From Gracilimonas sediminicola (GTDB taxonomy: Bacteria; Bacteroidota; Rhodothermia; Balneolales; Balneolaceae): a stretch of 64,000 nt of DNA. Numbering within the stretch: position 1 is the stretch's first letter; each line of letters opens with the position of its first letter. A program made the position numbers and the translations under genes. Of the stretch, positions 18,403 through 26,888 are shown one piece after another. The notes under the pieces were generated by a model. That model did no database searches, was not told the DNA's origin, and saw nothing but the letters and a program-made list of their open reading frames with translations. Location: contig NZ_JANDBC010000001.1 in the NCBI RefSeq assembly GCF_024320785.1, forward strand, positions 1,680,001 through 1,744,000. The letters are read 5' to 3'.

Positions 18403-18804
18403 ATGGCTAAAGAAGAATCAAAAAACGAAGAAAGAGTATCTCCCTACAGCGATAAAGAACTGGAGTACTTCCGCGAGATTATTATCAAGAAGATGGAAGA
18501 AGCTGAAGAAGAGCTGAATGCTCTGCAGCGAACCCTTCGCGAAAGCATGGAAAATGCTTCGGATGAATCGGCCTATTCTTACCACATGGCGGATGCCGGA
18601 ACAGATGCTCAGGAGCGGGAAAAAACCTACATGCTCTTTAACCGAACCCGTAAGTTTGTAAAATATCTGGACGACGCCCTCAAGCGCATCGATAATAAAA
18701 CATACGGCGTGTGTAAGGTAACCGGGAAAAAGATATCCAAAGGCCGGCTGGAAGCTGTGCCCCATACTCAGTTGAGTATCGAAGCAAAACTGAAACGCAG
18801 ATAA
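18403..18804 (+). CDS. TraR/DksA family regulator with degenerate zinc finger
   Basis: This protein of about 133 residues has an N-terminal coiled coil (EEAEEELNALQRTLRE...) and the DksA-like C-terminal segment YGVCKVTGKKISKGRLEAVPHTQLSIEAK. Canonical DksA has a Cys4 zinc finger; here only the first Cys remains and the others are T, T/L and A-like residues, so zinc is unlikely to be bound. This variant form is known in Bacteroidota next to ileS and lspA. I start at the ATG at 18403, ten bases after the ileS stop, although the frame is open further upstream inside ileS. It probably binds the RNA polymerase secondary channel. No ppGpp dependence can be deduced. Confidence 0.9.
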   Translation: MAKEESKNEERVSPYSDKELEYFREIIIKKMEEAEEELNALQRTLRESMENASDESAYSYHMADAGTDAQEREKTYMLFNRTRKFVKYLDDALKRIDNKTYGVCKVTGKKISKGRLEAVPHTQLSIEAKLKRR

Positions 18805-18814
18805 CCCTACCGGT

Positions 18815-19405
18815 TTGACCCGAAAAAAACTGCTCGCTTTATTAGTGCCGGCTGTCATTGTGCTGGCTATTGACCAGATTACGAAATGGCTGATCCGGAC
18901 TACCCCTGAATTGCAGAATAAAGTCCTTATAGACGGATGGCTGCAATTCTATTTCACCAAGAATCCCGGGATGGCTCTGGGTATAGACGTACTCTCTACG
19001 CCCGTTATCAGTGTCATAGCAATTCTGGCCGTCACCGGAATTTTGATATATATCCTCCGTAACCTGGACCAGGCCGGTGTTGGTTATCTGGTTTGTATGG
19101 GGCTGATTATAGGGGGAGCTTTCGGCAATATCACCGATCGGCTCTTTATGGGGTTAATTATGGATTACGGCGGTGTGCTGGAAGGCCATGTGGTCGATTT
19201 TATCTATTTCTCACTTCAGATTGGTGACTGGACCGTTTTCCCTTACATCTTTAACGTGGCCGATATCGCCATTTCCTGTTCCATCATTCTGCTGCTGCTG
19301 TTCAACAAACGCTTCTTTATCACACAAAAAGCAGAAGAAGAGTCCTCCGAAGTACCGGAAGATGTTACCCCGGATGAGCCTACCAAACAGGAAGGGATTA
19401 TTTAA
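18815..19405 (+). CDS. lspA: Lipoprotein signal peptidase II
   Basis: This inner-membrane aspartyl protease removes signal peptides from diacylglyceryl-prolipoproteins. Four hydrophobic segments are visible. The catalytic aspartates are D108 (GNITDRLF) and D150 (FNVADIAIS), and DQITKW near the N-terminus (D20) is also conserved. At 196 residues it has an acidic hydrophilic tail beyond the last helix. The start is TTG at 18815, ten bases after the dksA-like stop; no ATG is available nearby. It is the third gene of the ileS operon. The many lipoproteins in this window (M28, kelch, M19, TlpA-like and others) are expected substrates. Confidence 0.95.
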   Translation: MTRKKLLALLVPAVIVLAIDQITKWLIRTTPELQNKVLIDGWLQFYFTKNPGMALGIDVLSTPVISVIAILAVTGILIYILRNLDQAGVGYLVCMGLIIGGAFGNITDRLFMGLIMDYGGVLEGHVVDFIYFSLQIGDWTVFPYIFNVADIAISCSIILLLLFNKRFFITQKAEEESSEVPEDVTPDEPTKQEGII

Positions 19406-19499
19406 CTTTCTGTCTCTGAGCCTTCTTGTTTTGTCTTGTTCCGAACGCTCCATTCGGAATGGCCTCATGCCTGATTGGGTTTTCGGTCAAAATAATTAA
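19374..19499 (+). CDS. Possible 41-residue mini-lipoprotein overlapping the lspA 3' end
   Basis: In another frame, overlapping the last 32 bases of lspA, an ATG opens MSLPNRKGLFNFLSLSLL and continues VLSCSERS. This is a good lipoprotein signal (positive N-region, Leu-rich core, lipobox VLSC) followed by only 20 residues. It could be a genuine small lipoprotein co-translated with its own signal peptidase, or the preserved start of a decayed larger gene. There is no visible Shine-Dalgarno sequence. Confidence is limited by length. Confidence 0.35.
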   Translation: MSLPNRKGLFNFLSLSLLVLSCSERSIRNGLMPDWVFGQNN

Positions 19500-19540
19500 T
19501 CTATGAAGACAGGATGTTTCTCTTCTGAAAAAAATTTATG

Positions 19541-20116
19541 CTAAGGATTAACAAAGTATACGATTTCTACAACTTGGTTGGTGGTTGTGCTAAAATCAAT
19601 TAGGAATCCATCACCATCATTTCCTGAACAACCAAATGACACTGAATAGTCAGCATCAATAGAAGGTTTGTAAATAATTTTAAGGTCATCCCCAAACTTT
19701 TGCTTCATTTCAGAAAAGCTGTCACCTACCCTAATGGTTTTTCCTAAAACGGTAATAGGCCAGTTGCTTTCTTTAATATCTACTCTTGTTAGCTTGCCCT
19801 CCCTAAATGCGACTCTATTTGTACCATACAAGTACACATATGCATGAATTATGGCGTTGTCATCATTAACAGAGCTTGGACTTCCATAAAGCTGGCTTAG
19901 ATCACTGATGTTTCCTTCTGTAGCATCTATCTCGCTAACCGTATGGCCATTATAGTTGATGGCATCATACGAGCTGCAGGAAATCATATTTGTACCTCGT
20001 AACTGAGTTTGGAGCGGACTCTCTTCACCGTCACCTATTTGTCCTTGCGCATACAAACTTGGTGTTGTAAAAAGTAAGTAAATAAGTAGTGTTGATAAAA
20101 TATTTAAAGTCTTCAT
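19541..20116 (-). CDS. Secreted protein of unknown function
   Basis: This 191-residue protein has a Sec signal (MKTLNILSTLLIYLLFTTPSLYAQ, cleavage after YAQ). The mature part contains NGHTVSEIDATEGNISDLSQLYG and GKTIRVGDSFSEMKQKFGDDL, a pattern seen in small periplasmic or surface beta-rich proteins in which a VGDS(F/L)xEVxxxFG segment recurs. Two Cys may form a disulfide (ISCSSYD and FGCSGND). It follows the M23 lipoprotein gene by 20 bases and is probably co-transcribed with it. No family can be named with confidence. Confidence 0.75.
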   Translation of the reverse strand: MKTLNILSTLLIYLLFTTPSLYAQGQIGDGEESPLQTQLRGTNMISCSSYDAINYNGHTVSEIDATEGNISDLSQLYGSPSSVNDDNAIIHAYVYLYGTNRVAFREGKLTRVDIKESNWPITVLGKTIRVGDSFSEMKQKFGDDLKIIYKPSIDADYSVSFGCSGNDGDGFLIDFSTTTNQVVEIVYFVNP

Positions 20117-20136
20117 AGTATCGTAATTTAGTTAAA

Positions 20137-21478
20137 TTAACAGTCTGTTCCAGGGACAACGTTACCATTTGTATAGAATTTTGTATTTATATAGTTCTCA
20201 GGATCTTTAGCAGAACCACTCCAGCCTCCAATTCTTACTTCCATATGCACATGCTGATAGGCAAAATTTTTCTCGATAGCTCCTGCTAAATTCCCACTTA
20301 TTCCTGCCGTCCCAATTACCGTCCCCTGAGGGATGGTTCCACTACCAACATTAACAGTATTTAAGTGTGCATACAGTATCCAAACATCTTCCCCCCCCAA
20401 CATCGTAGTTAACAATGACATATTTCCCAAGCCCATCTTTATCATTACCAATGGCTTTTACTTCACCCTCTCTCATGGAAAAAAGAGGCTCTCCATGACC
20501 TACCAGCAAATCAAGACCTTTATGATCCCTATTTCCGCCATCTCTTACCGCATCATCTCCTACTGTAAATCTGCCTCCGTCTAAGCCTGAATTTTGTTTT
20601 TGTTCAGCAATTCTTGGGTTTTTAACTGGATTTCCCTGACAAGGAACTTCACCGTCTATACAATTTCCATTTCCGTCTTCTACCTGTCCTGCGGGACAAC
20701 TGCTGTTATTAGGGTCACCTCCTGGACTACTCCCATCGTCATTCGGATTGGTATCTTCTTCACAGCCTTCGGGTTCGTAGTAGCAATTAGCTGGTCCGTC
20801 CCCAGTATCACCTCCCGGGTCCTCATCATCTATTTGCTGATCACATACTTCAACAGTACCAATACTAAAACAACCACACAAAGGCTCCCAAACTAGTCCC
20901 TCTTCATAGGTACATGCCATAGACTTATTACGATTGTTGGAAGAATCAATTCTGACGCTACTGTTACCATTAAGTTTGTCTCCCCATTCCTTAACAATTT
21001 TTATCTGTTCTTCTGTCTTAGGCACCAATACAGCCAATATTTGATAGATTTCGTGATTAGCAGGATCAACAAAAATATGAAAATAAAACGCCTTTTCTCC
21101 TTCAGATTTATCAATTGCTGTTTGATTTGGCTTTAGCTTGAAATATCTATATTTAAATTTCTTTTCTTTTTTCCCATCCTTATTATTCTTTTTTGAGCTT
21201 AAAAAAGCTACATATGGAGTGTTCTTTCTTTGGCTGTATTCATCTAAAACCTTATATAACTTACTTACCTGTTCGGTACTGAGGGTAGAAAGACTTGGTT
21301 TTGCCGATTTCGATTTACCTTCTCTTACTTCCCACCAAGAAATATTATTCTGGCTTGGCAATGGAGCATCCCCCTCCAGCAAAAAGATTGTTTGATCAGA
21401 TGACACATTCACCCCGGAATCTGAACAACCCGTTAATATCAACAGCCCGGTAAACCCTATTAGTAGTAAATATTTCAT
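20137..21478 (-). pseudogene. M23 peptidase lipoprotein interrupted by a frameshift at an 8-G tract
   Basis: The first frame (20351-21478) starts with a lipoprotein signal (MKYLLLIGFTGLLILTGCSD). It continues through a conserved N-terminal region and a Cys- and Gly/Asp-rich linker into the first half of an M23 domain (DHKGLDLL, the HxxxD zinc site), then runs out of frame. The rest (WILYAHLN, QHVHMEVR with the HxH site) lies in the next frame ending at 20137. On the minus strand the break falls at a run of eight Gs (20391-20398); with seven Gs the two halves join into one protein of about 446 residues. The gene is either phase-variable, recently inactivated, or affected by a homopolymer error. 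The intact product would be a surface lysostaphin/LytM-like peptidoglycan endopeptidase or factor. Confidence 0.85.
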
Positions 21479-21814
21479 GTGTTAGCACTCTATTTATCAA
21501 TAATTTTGAGATAAGAGTCACACACACGATTTGTTACAAAAAGTTTTAAAAAAACTTATCTGGGAATTTCGCAAATTGCTCCTCGCCCGAGAAATCGGGA
21601 ATCGTTCGTTTAATCACTATTCTCCTTGAAGTAGTGATTTTTACTCGTTCCTACCGTCCCGTTAGAAATGCCTGCCTGAACCTCTGGTTCAACATTTTTT
21701 AGTGTGATAGAATAGATTGACGGGCTGAAAATGGAATGGAACCAGTGGTTCCGTTATGCATCACGAACCGGAGGTTCGTGACGAGGAGAGGTCGAGAAGT
21801 AGTGGGAAAGTATT
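21479..21814. repeat. Intergenic region with palindromic repeats (copy a of a two-hairpin repeat)
   Basis: No gene is seen here. The segment 21729-21790 contains two short hairpins: GGAACC-loop-GGTTCC at 21738-21752 and CACGAACC-GGA-GGTTCGTG at 21762-21780. It is similar over some 55 bp to 23776-23833. A further hairpin (TGAACC/GGTTCA) lies near 21675. It looks like a REP-type cluster between ribBA and the M23 gene. Confidence 0.6.
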
Positions 21815-23014
21815 TTAGCTATCTGGGTTCCCTTCTTCTTTCTCGAAAGGATATTTTTGAGCTGAGAAATCAAAATTGTGCTCGATGGGGACCTGATCTA
21901 CAATCTCGAGCCCAAAACTTTTGATTCCAATTCTTTTTACAGGATTATTCGTCATCAGCTTCAGTTTTCTGATGCCGAGTGAGCGAAGAATTTGAGCGCC
22001 GACACCGTAATCCCGGGCATCACTTCGTGGGGAAATGTCTTCTTCGTTGTCTTCCAGCTTACCCTGCTGCAAAGCTTTCAGAGTTTTCAACTGATTTACC
22101 AGCACAGAGCCCCGTTGGTTTCGGTTCATATATAAAACCACGCCTTTGCCTTCCCTTTCAACCTGAAGCATGGCCTGGTGAAGCTGTTCGCTGGTATCTT
22201 TATTGCGGGCACCGAAAATATCCCCAATCAAATCGGAAGAGTGAACACGGGTAAGTACCGGTTCTTCTTTCGTCCAGCTGCCTTTGGTTAATGCCAGGTG
22301 AATATCGCCGGTGAGCTTTTCTTTGAAAGCACGCAGGCTGAAATTGCCATACATGGTGGGCAGGTTCACATCCATCACCTCGTGGACCAGCGTTTCGTTT
22401 TCGTTACGATAAGCAATAAGATCTTTTATCGTGATGATCTTCATCTCAAACTCATCGGCCATTTTGATGAGATCCGGAACGCGGGCCATCTCCCCGTTTT
22501 CCTTCATAATTTCACAAATAATACCCACCGGTTTTAAGCCGGCAAGTCGGGCAAGGTCGATGGCTGCTTCGGTGTGGCCGGCTCTTCGCAGAACTCCGCC
22601 CTCTGCGGCAAGAAGCGGAAAAACATGTCCGGGGCGACGGAAGTCAACCGGTTTGGAATCATCGCTGGCAAGTTCCCGAATGGTATTGGCTCGATCGGCA
22701 GCAGAAATTCCGGTTGTGGTCTGCCGTTTGTGATCGATGGAAATGGTGAAATTGGCTTCGTCCGGATCGGCACCTTCCTGCACCATATGCCGTAAATGCA
22801 GCTTATCGGCTTTTTCTTTGGTGATGGGAGCACAAACCAGTCCACGGCCATGGGTTACCATCAGGTTGATGGCCTCGGTGGTAACCATTTCGGCCGCCAT
22901 CAGGAAATCACCTTCGTTCTCCCGGTCTTCGTCATCTACAACGATGACCATTTTGCCATTTTTAATGTCTTCAATGGCTTCGGGGATGGTGTTAAAGTGA
23001 AATTCCTTATTCAT
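21815..23014 (-). CDS. ribB: RibBA-type protein: DHBP synthase fused to a degenerate GTP cyclohydrolase II domain
   Basis: Residues 1-205 are a complete 3,4-dihydroxy-2-butanone-4-phosphate synthase: [37 protein letters not shown] and [13 protein letters not shown]. It makes the four-carbon precursor of riboflavin from ribulose 5-phosphate. The remaining 190 residues align with GTP cyclohydrolase II ([24 protein letters not shown]). All three zinc Cys are missing: the usual ECLTGD...LRCDCG stretch reads [19 protein letters not shown]. The catalytic EGRGIGL segment is also altered (NRNQRGSVL). The C-terminal half is thus probably inactive, as in RibBX-type proteins, and a separate GTP cyclohydrolase should exist elsewhere. 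It lies downstream of yajC on the same strand. Confidence 0.9.
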   Translation of the reverse strand: MNKEFHFNTIPEAIEDIKNGKMVIVVDDEDRENEGDFLMAAEMVTTEAINLMVTHGRGLVCAPITKEKADKLHLRHMVQEGADPDEANFTISIDHKRQTTTGISAADRANTIRELASDDSKPVDFRRPGHVFPLLAAEGGVLRRAGHTEAAIDLARLAGLKPVGIICEIMKENGEMARVPDLIKMADEFEMKIITIKDLIAYRNENETLVHEVMDVNLPTMYGNFSLRAFKEKLTGDIHLALTKGSWTKEEPVLTRVHSSDLIGDIFGARNKDTSEQLHQAMLQVEREGKGVVLYMNRNQRGSVLVNQLKTLKALQQGKLEDNEEDISPRSDARDYGVGAQILRSLGIRKLKLMTNNPVKRIGIKSFGLEIVDQVPIEHNFDFSAQKYPFEKEEGNPDS

Positions 23015-23069
23015 GGTTTAATGATTGAAATTGGTTTGTGGGCAAATTATAACTTCGAAGCCTAAACTT

Positions 23070-23212
23070 CGACCTCACCTTCTCGAGAATCGGGACTCCT
23101 TCGCAAGGAGAGGACTTATTGGCGCTTGATCACAATTTCTATCTTAATTCACAATTTCAACTCTTTAACAACGAGTCTTTCTCCTTGATGATGGAGAAAA
23201 CAAAAGAGGTCG
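23070..23212 (-). repeat. Palindromic 143-bp intergenic element (CGACCTC family)
   Basis: CGACCTC at the left and GAGGTCG at the right form inverted ends around two inner hairpins (CTCCTTCGCAAGGAG and CTCCTTGATGATGGAG). It is homologous to copies at 28.8, 29.0 and 44.2-45.4 kb. Read on the minus strand, in the direction of yajC and ribBA, it has the same orientation as the other copies have relative to their genes. Confidence 0.8.
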
Positions 23213-23262
23213 GAATTGGTAGATTTAATATGTTGAGTTAATTGTGATTTAATAAGACAAAG

Positions 23263-23583
23263 TTAGTCTTTGTCTTTTTTATGAGGATTCACATCGGTTA
23301 CGGCCGACTTCAACATGCGAAGTTTGGTGCCGCTGTCGATATCGAGCAAAAATTCATTTTCTTCGATTTTATCCACGATGCCGATGATGCCTGAAGAAGT
23401 AACAACTTTGTCGCCCTTTTTCATGCCCTCAACTTGCTCTTTAATTTCCTTTTGTCGTTTACTTTGCGGGCGAATGATGAATAGGTAAAATACCAGGAAA
23501 ATAGCGCCAAGAAACACCAGGTTGATGATGCCGGCGTTTGGGTCGTCAGGATTACCCATTAAAAAAAGTGGTAAAAATTGCAT
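23263..23583 (-). CDS. yajC: Preprotein translocase subunit YajC
   Basis: This 106-residue inner-membrane protein has one N-terminal transmembrane helix (NLVFLGAIFLVFYLFII) directly followed by RPQSKRQKEIKEQ and a small domain with MKKGDKVVTSSGIIGIV, the standard YajC signature. It associates with SecDF and supports Sec-dependent export. No secDF or tgt gene is adjacent here; the next gene downstream is ribBA, 248 bp away across a repeat element. The length is usual for the family. Confidence 0.95.
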   Translation of the reverse strand: MQFLPLFLMGNPDDPNAGIINLVFLGAIFLVFYLFIIRPQSKRQKEIKEQVEGMKKGDKVVTSSGIIGIVDKIEENEFLLDIDSGTKLRMLKSAVTDVNPHKKDKD

Positions 23584-23927
23584 AGTCGTTGATTAATGTG
23601 CGATTAAATTATTGCGGGACGAAGATACGAATTCCTGTATTCAATGACGATATTAAAACGGTTTGCCATTGTGCTGTCATTCCCGCGGGGTGCATTGTGA
23701 ATATCATAAAAACAAACGAAGAGTTAGAGGCAGAGCCTCGCTATGGTATTGCGGAGCAGAGCACCTCAACGAGGATAAAATGGAGTCAGCGGTTCCGCTA
23801 TGCGTCACGAGCCGGAGGTTCATGACGAGAAGTATGAGGACAAGTGTGTTACTTACAGCAACCTCAAAGCGTCCGCAGGTCCTTTGAGCGTTGCGCCCAG
23901 CACTGTTGACCCTGAACAGTCAGGTGC
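23584..23927. repeat. Intergenic repeats: second copy of the two-hairpin repeat plus a 7-12-7 stem-loop
   Basis: No gene is seen. 23776-23833 repeats 21729-21790 with changed stems (AGCGG-TT-CCGCT at 23788-23799). 23863-23888 is a stem-loop with stem CTCAAAG/CTTTGAG, a 12-nt loop (CGTCCGCAGGTC) and tail CGTTGCG. The same geometry recurs at 52953-52978 and, inverted, at 53015-53040. Confidence 0.65.
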
Positions 23928-24839
23928 TTAACTAAACAATGTCTTCAAAAACTTCTGATGTTTTTCTTTGTTCTTGACGACCAACAGCGGAATCCCGAAC
24001 GAGTAGTAGGTCATTTTATCGGTGAAGTCGTCCCGTAGAATACTGGTGATTTTCTTATCCGATTTAGACCCGACAATGATAAGGTCGGCCTGATTTCTCA
24101 CGGCCTCATCATAAACCTCATCCCCGATACGCCCTTCTTTGTGTAAGGTGAGGGTGAAAGTAACATCCTCAGGGAGGTCATATTCTTCAATAAACTCCTT
24201 CTTCTGCTCTTCGATATGACCGCGGATTTTGTCTTTGTCATCCTCCGTGGGCATGTATGGGAAAAAGTGAGAGGGATATTTAAAGATGTGCTGTGCCTGA
24301 ACAGTTCCATTCTGCGGTTCCACAAGATTCCGGGCCAGTTTAACAGCATTCGCTGATTGCCGGGAGAAATCGACCGGAGCAAGAATGGTATTCATAGCGT
24401 AACGGCTGTTTTCCGGTACAAACAGAATGGATGCCGGCACATATTTAACGATGCGGCGGGCAATCACCCCTTCTCCCACATACCCGGTTTTCTTACCCAT
24501 CATAAGCAGGTCGGGATCCATGGTATTCATCAGCTCAATAATCTGATCGGTGGGGCGTCCTTCTTTTATGATCAGTCGTATTTCGATGTCATTCTCTCCA
24601 AAGTGTTCCTCAACCTTTTTGTTGAGTTCATCCCTGATGACGTCTTCGAAATCCTGATCGGTTTCAATATCAGGAAACAATTCCGCCATTTCCTTTGCCA
24701 CATTTCCGGACTCAACCACGTGCAAAAAAGAGATGGTTTTAGGTTCAATGACAGAAGTTAGAAAATGGGTGTATCCAATCAGGATGTCGTCCATATTGGA
24801 TAAGTCTAAGCAAACAAACCAGTGTTCGAAATTCTTCAT
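23928..24839 (-). CDS. Tandem-domain universal stress protein
   Basis: This 303-residue protein contains two Usp domains. The first ends with LLMMGKKTGYVGEGVIARRIV...ASILFVPEN, retaining a G-x2-G-x-G-like nucleotide loop. The second begins NTILAPVDFSRQSANAVKLA and ends LIIVGSKSDKKITSILRDDFTDKMTYYSFGIPLLVV, where the loop is less canonical. ATP binding is plausible in the first domain. It lies 12 bases after the BCCT transporter gene on the same strand, so the two form an operon. Pairing of Usp proteins with BCCT carriers is common in halophiles and suggests regulation of osmolyte uptake. Confidence 0.92.
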   Translation of the reverse strand: MKNFEHWFVCLDLSNMDDILIGYTHFLTSVIEPKTISFLHVVESGNVAKEMAELFPDIETDQDFEDVIRDELNKKVEEHFGENDIEIRLIIKEGRPTDQIIELMNTMDPDLLMMGKKTGYVGEGVIARRIVKYVPASILFVPENSRYAMNTILAPVDFSRQSANAVKLARNLVEPQNGTVQAQHIFKYPSHFFPYMPTEDDKDKIRGHIEEQKKEFIEEYDLPEDVTFTLTLHKEGRIGDEVYDEAVRNQADLIIVGSKSDKKITSILRDDFTDKMTYYSFGIPLLVVKNKEKHQKFLKTLFS

Positions 24840-24851
24840 AATTCTACTCTT

Positions 24852-26471
24852 TTAGTCCTCTTGTTTTTGATTCTTGATGGTATCTTTGACGAGGTCTTCG
24901 TACGAGTCGCGCTCTTTGTCTTTTACTTTCTGTTGATTCTCTTTGTACTCGCGTTTTAATCCCCTGTGCAGGCTGTAGCACATAATCAACAGTATGAGTG
25001 CGAACGGTAAACCGGTACTGATGGAAGCTGTTTGCAGGGCACTTAACCCTCCGCCAACCAATAAGATGGCAGCTACCAGTCCCTCGGTTTGAGCCCAGAA
25101 AATACGCTGACCTACCGGGGCATCCAGTTTACCACCGCTGGTTAGTCCGTCGATGACCAGTGAGCCCGAGTCGGAAGAAGTGACGAAGAAGCTCAAAATC
25201 AGCACGATAGCAATAATGGAGGTAACCATCTCAAGCGGGAACTGTTCAAGAAATACAAAAAGTGCGGTAGCTACATTTTCATTTACGGCATCACCGATGG
25301 CTCCGGTTCCGCTCATTTCCAGGCTGATGGCCGTTCCGCCAAACGCAGACATCCACAGGAAGGTGATGATGCTGGGAACAATCAGCACGCCCAGTACAAA
25401 TTCTTTTACGGATCGTCCTTTCGAAATACGGGCAATAAACATTCCTACATATGGAGACCAGGAAATCCACCAGGCCCAGTAGAAGATGGTCCATGAACTC
25501 TGCCAGTTGGTTCCGGCATACGATTCCGTCCAGAAACTAAAGGTGGCAACAGAATTGAGGTAACCGCCAAAGTTTTGAATGAAGGAATCGAAGATGAATA
25601 TCGTCGGACCAACCAAAATCACAAAAACCAGGAACAAGGCGGCGATTCTGACATTCATTTCACTGAGCACCCGAACACCCTTATCAATTCCAAGAACCAC
25701 CGAAACTGTGGCAACCCCGGTAATGGCAACAATTATCCCGACCTGCAGGTAGATGTTATCCGGCAAGCCAAATACATGATCGAGCCCGGCGCTTACTTGT
25801 AGCACGCCTAACCCCAATGAAGTCGCCAATCCAAATAAAGTGGCCAATACGGCAAGGATGTCAATCACATCACCCATCCAGCCTTTGATGCGATCTCCAA
25901 TCAGCGGATAAAATACCGATCGGAAGGAAAGGGGAAGTCCTCGGTTAAAGGCAAAAAAGCCAAGCGATAATCCCACTACCGCATAAATTCCCCAGGCGTG
26001 AAAGCCCCAGTGCAGATAAGTGAGGTTCATAGCCTGCTGGGCAGCTTCAACAGTTTCGCCGTCAGCCATAGGTGGGGACAGGTAATGAAAAATCGGTTCC
26101 GCTACACTCCAGAACATAATGCCGATCCCCATCCCGGCACTGAACAACATGGCAAACCAGGCAAGGGTGCTGAAGTCCGGCTCGGCGTCCTCCCCACCCA
26201 GCCGGATATTCCCAAATCGACTGAAGGCAATGAATAAAGAAAAGATAATGAACACGTTAACGGCGATCACAAAAAACCATCCGCCATTATCAGTGATTGT
26301 AGATTGAATGGTGCTGAATAATGATTCAGCCTGGTCGCCGAGTAAAAGTGTTGCGGCAATCATTGCGGTAATCAATATTACTGACGGCCAGAATACAGGT
26401 TTATGGATGTCAAAATATTTATTGATACCTGTTTTTTTAGCAGGCTGTTTTTCTTCTCCTCGAATTCCCAT
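24852..26471 (-). CDS. BCCT family osmolyte transporter
   Basis: This 539-residue transporter of the betaine/choline/carnitine family has about 12 predicted helices. Signature segments are FAMLFSAGMGIGIMFWSVAEP (TM3 glycine-rich motif), HWGFHAWGIYAV, and the Trp-rich TM8 box FYWAWWISWSPYVGMFIARISKGRS. The GMGIGI form (rather than GMGIGV with Asp) favours sodium-coupled rather than proton-coupled uptake; that is a family inference. The C-terminal tail is hydrophilic and charged (KEYKENQQKVKDKERD), as in osmosensing members. It probably imports glycine betaine or a related compatible solute under salt stress and shares an operon with the UspA-type gene. Confidence 0.95.
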   Translation of the reverse strand: MGIRGEEKQPAKKTGINKYFDIHKPVFWPSVILITAMIAATLLLGDQAESLFSTIQSTITDNGGWFFVIAVNVFIIFSLFIAFSRFGNIRLGGEDAEPDFSTLAWFAMLFSAGMGIGIMFWSVAEPIFHYLSPPMADGETVEAAQQAMNLTYLHWGFHAWGIYAVVGLSLGFFAFNRGLPLSFRSVFYPLIGDRIKGWMGDVIDILAVLATLFGLATSLGLGVLQVSAGLDHVFGLPDNIYLQVGIIVAITGVATVSVVLGIDKGVRVLSEMNVRIAALFLVFVILVGPTIFIFDSFIQNFGGYLNSVATFSFWTESYAGTNWQSSWTIFYWAWWISWSPYVGMFIARISKGRSVKEFVLGVLIVPSIITFLWMSAFGGTAISLEMSGTGAIGDAVNENVATALFVFLEQFPLEMVTSIIAIVLILSFFVTSSDSGSLVIDGLTSGGKLDAPVGQRIFWAQTEGLVAAILLVGGGLSALQTASISTGLPFALILLIMCYSLHRGLKREYKENQQKVKDKERDSYEDLVKDTIKNQKQED

Positions 26472-26888
26472 GATGTAGTTGTTACAAAGTTAAAATTGAC
26501 TCGCTTTTTACATGAATTAAGCGGTTGTCAGGGCGGCACACATTGAAAGGCAAAGCAGTTAAAAATAAGATCTGCTTGAGTTGAAGTGCTCCCAAATTGC
26601 GAATTTCGATGACTTCATGTTCTCCGGATTCGGAGATTTATAACTTGCAGTTAACACCAGGCTACTGAAATAGCTGGCTCTACAAGAAAAAGCAATACGC
26701 TCAAAAGCTCACGAAAGGCTACCGAAAAAGCAGGGGATTATCAAGTTGGGGGAGGATGTCTAAACTCCATGGACGAAAAATGAGTGTCAGATCTTGATCC
26801 GGTGAATATCTCAAAGGGGCTACTTAAGATTAAAGTTGAATTTACACATGGAATAGTGTTAATTCTACACTAATTAAGGGGTTATAGT
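26472..26888. other. Divergent intergenic region, 417 bp
   Basis: This gap lies between the BCCT gene (minus) and the sigma-like gene (plus) and should hold both promoters. I found no open frame with a plausible start and no member of the repeat families. A near-repeat (AGTGTTAATTCTACACTAATTAAG, partly palindromic) sits just ahead of the plus-strand gene at about 26853-26878. Confidence 0.4.
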
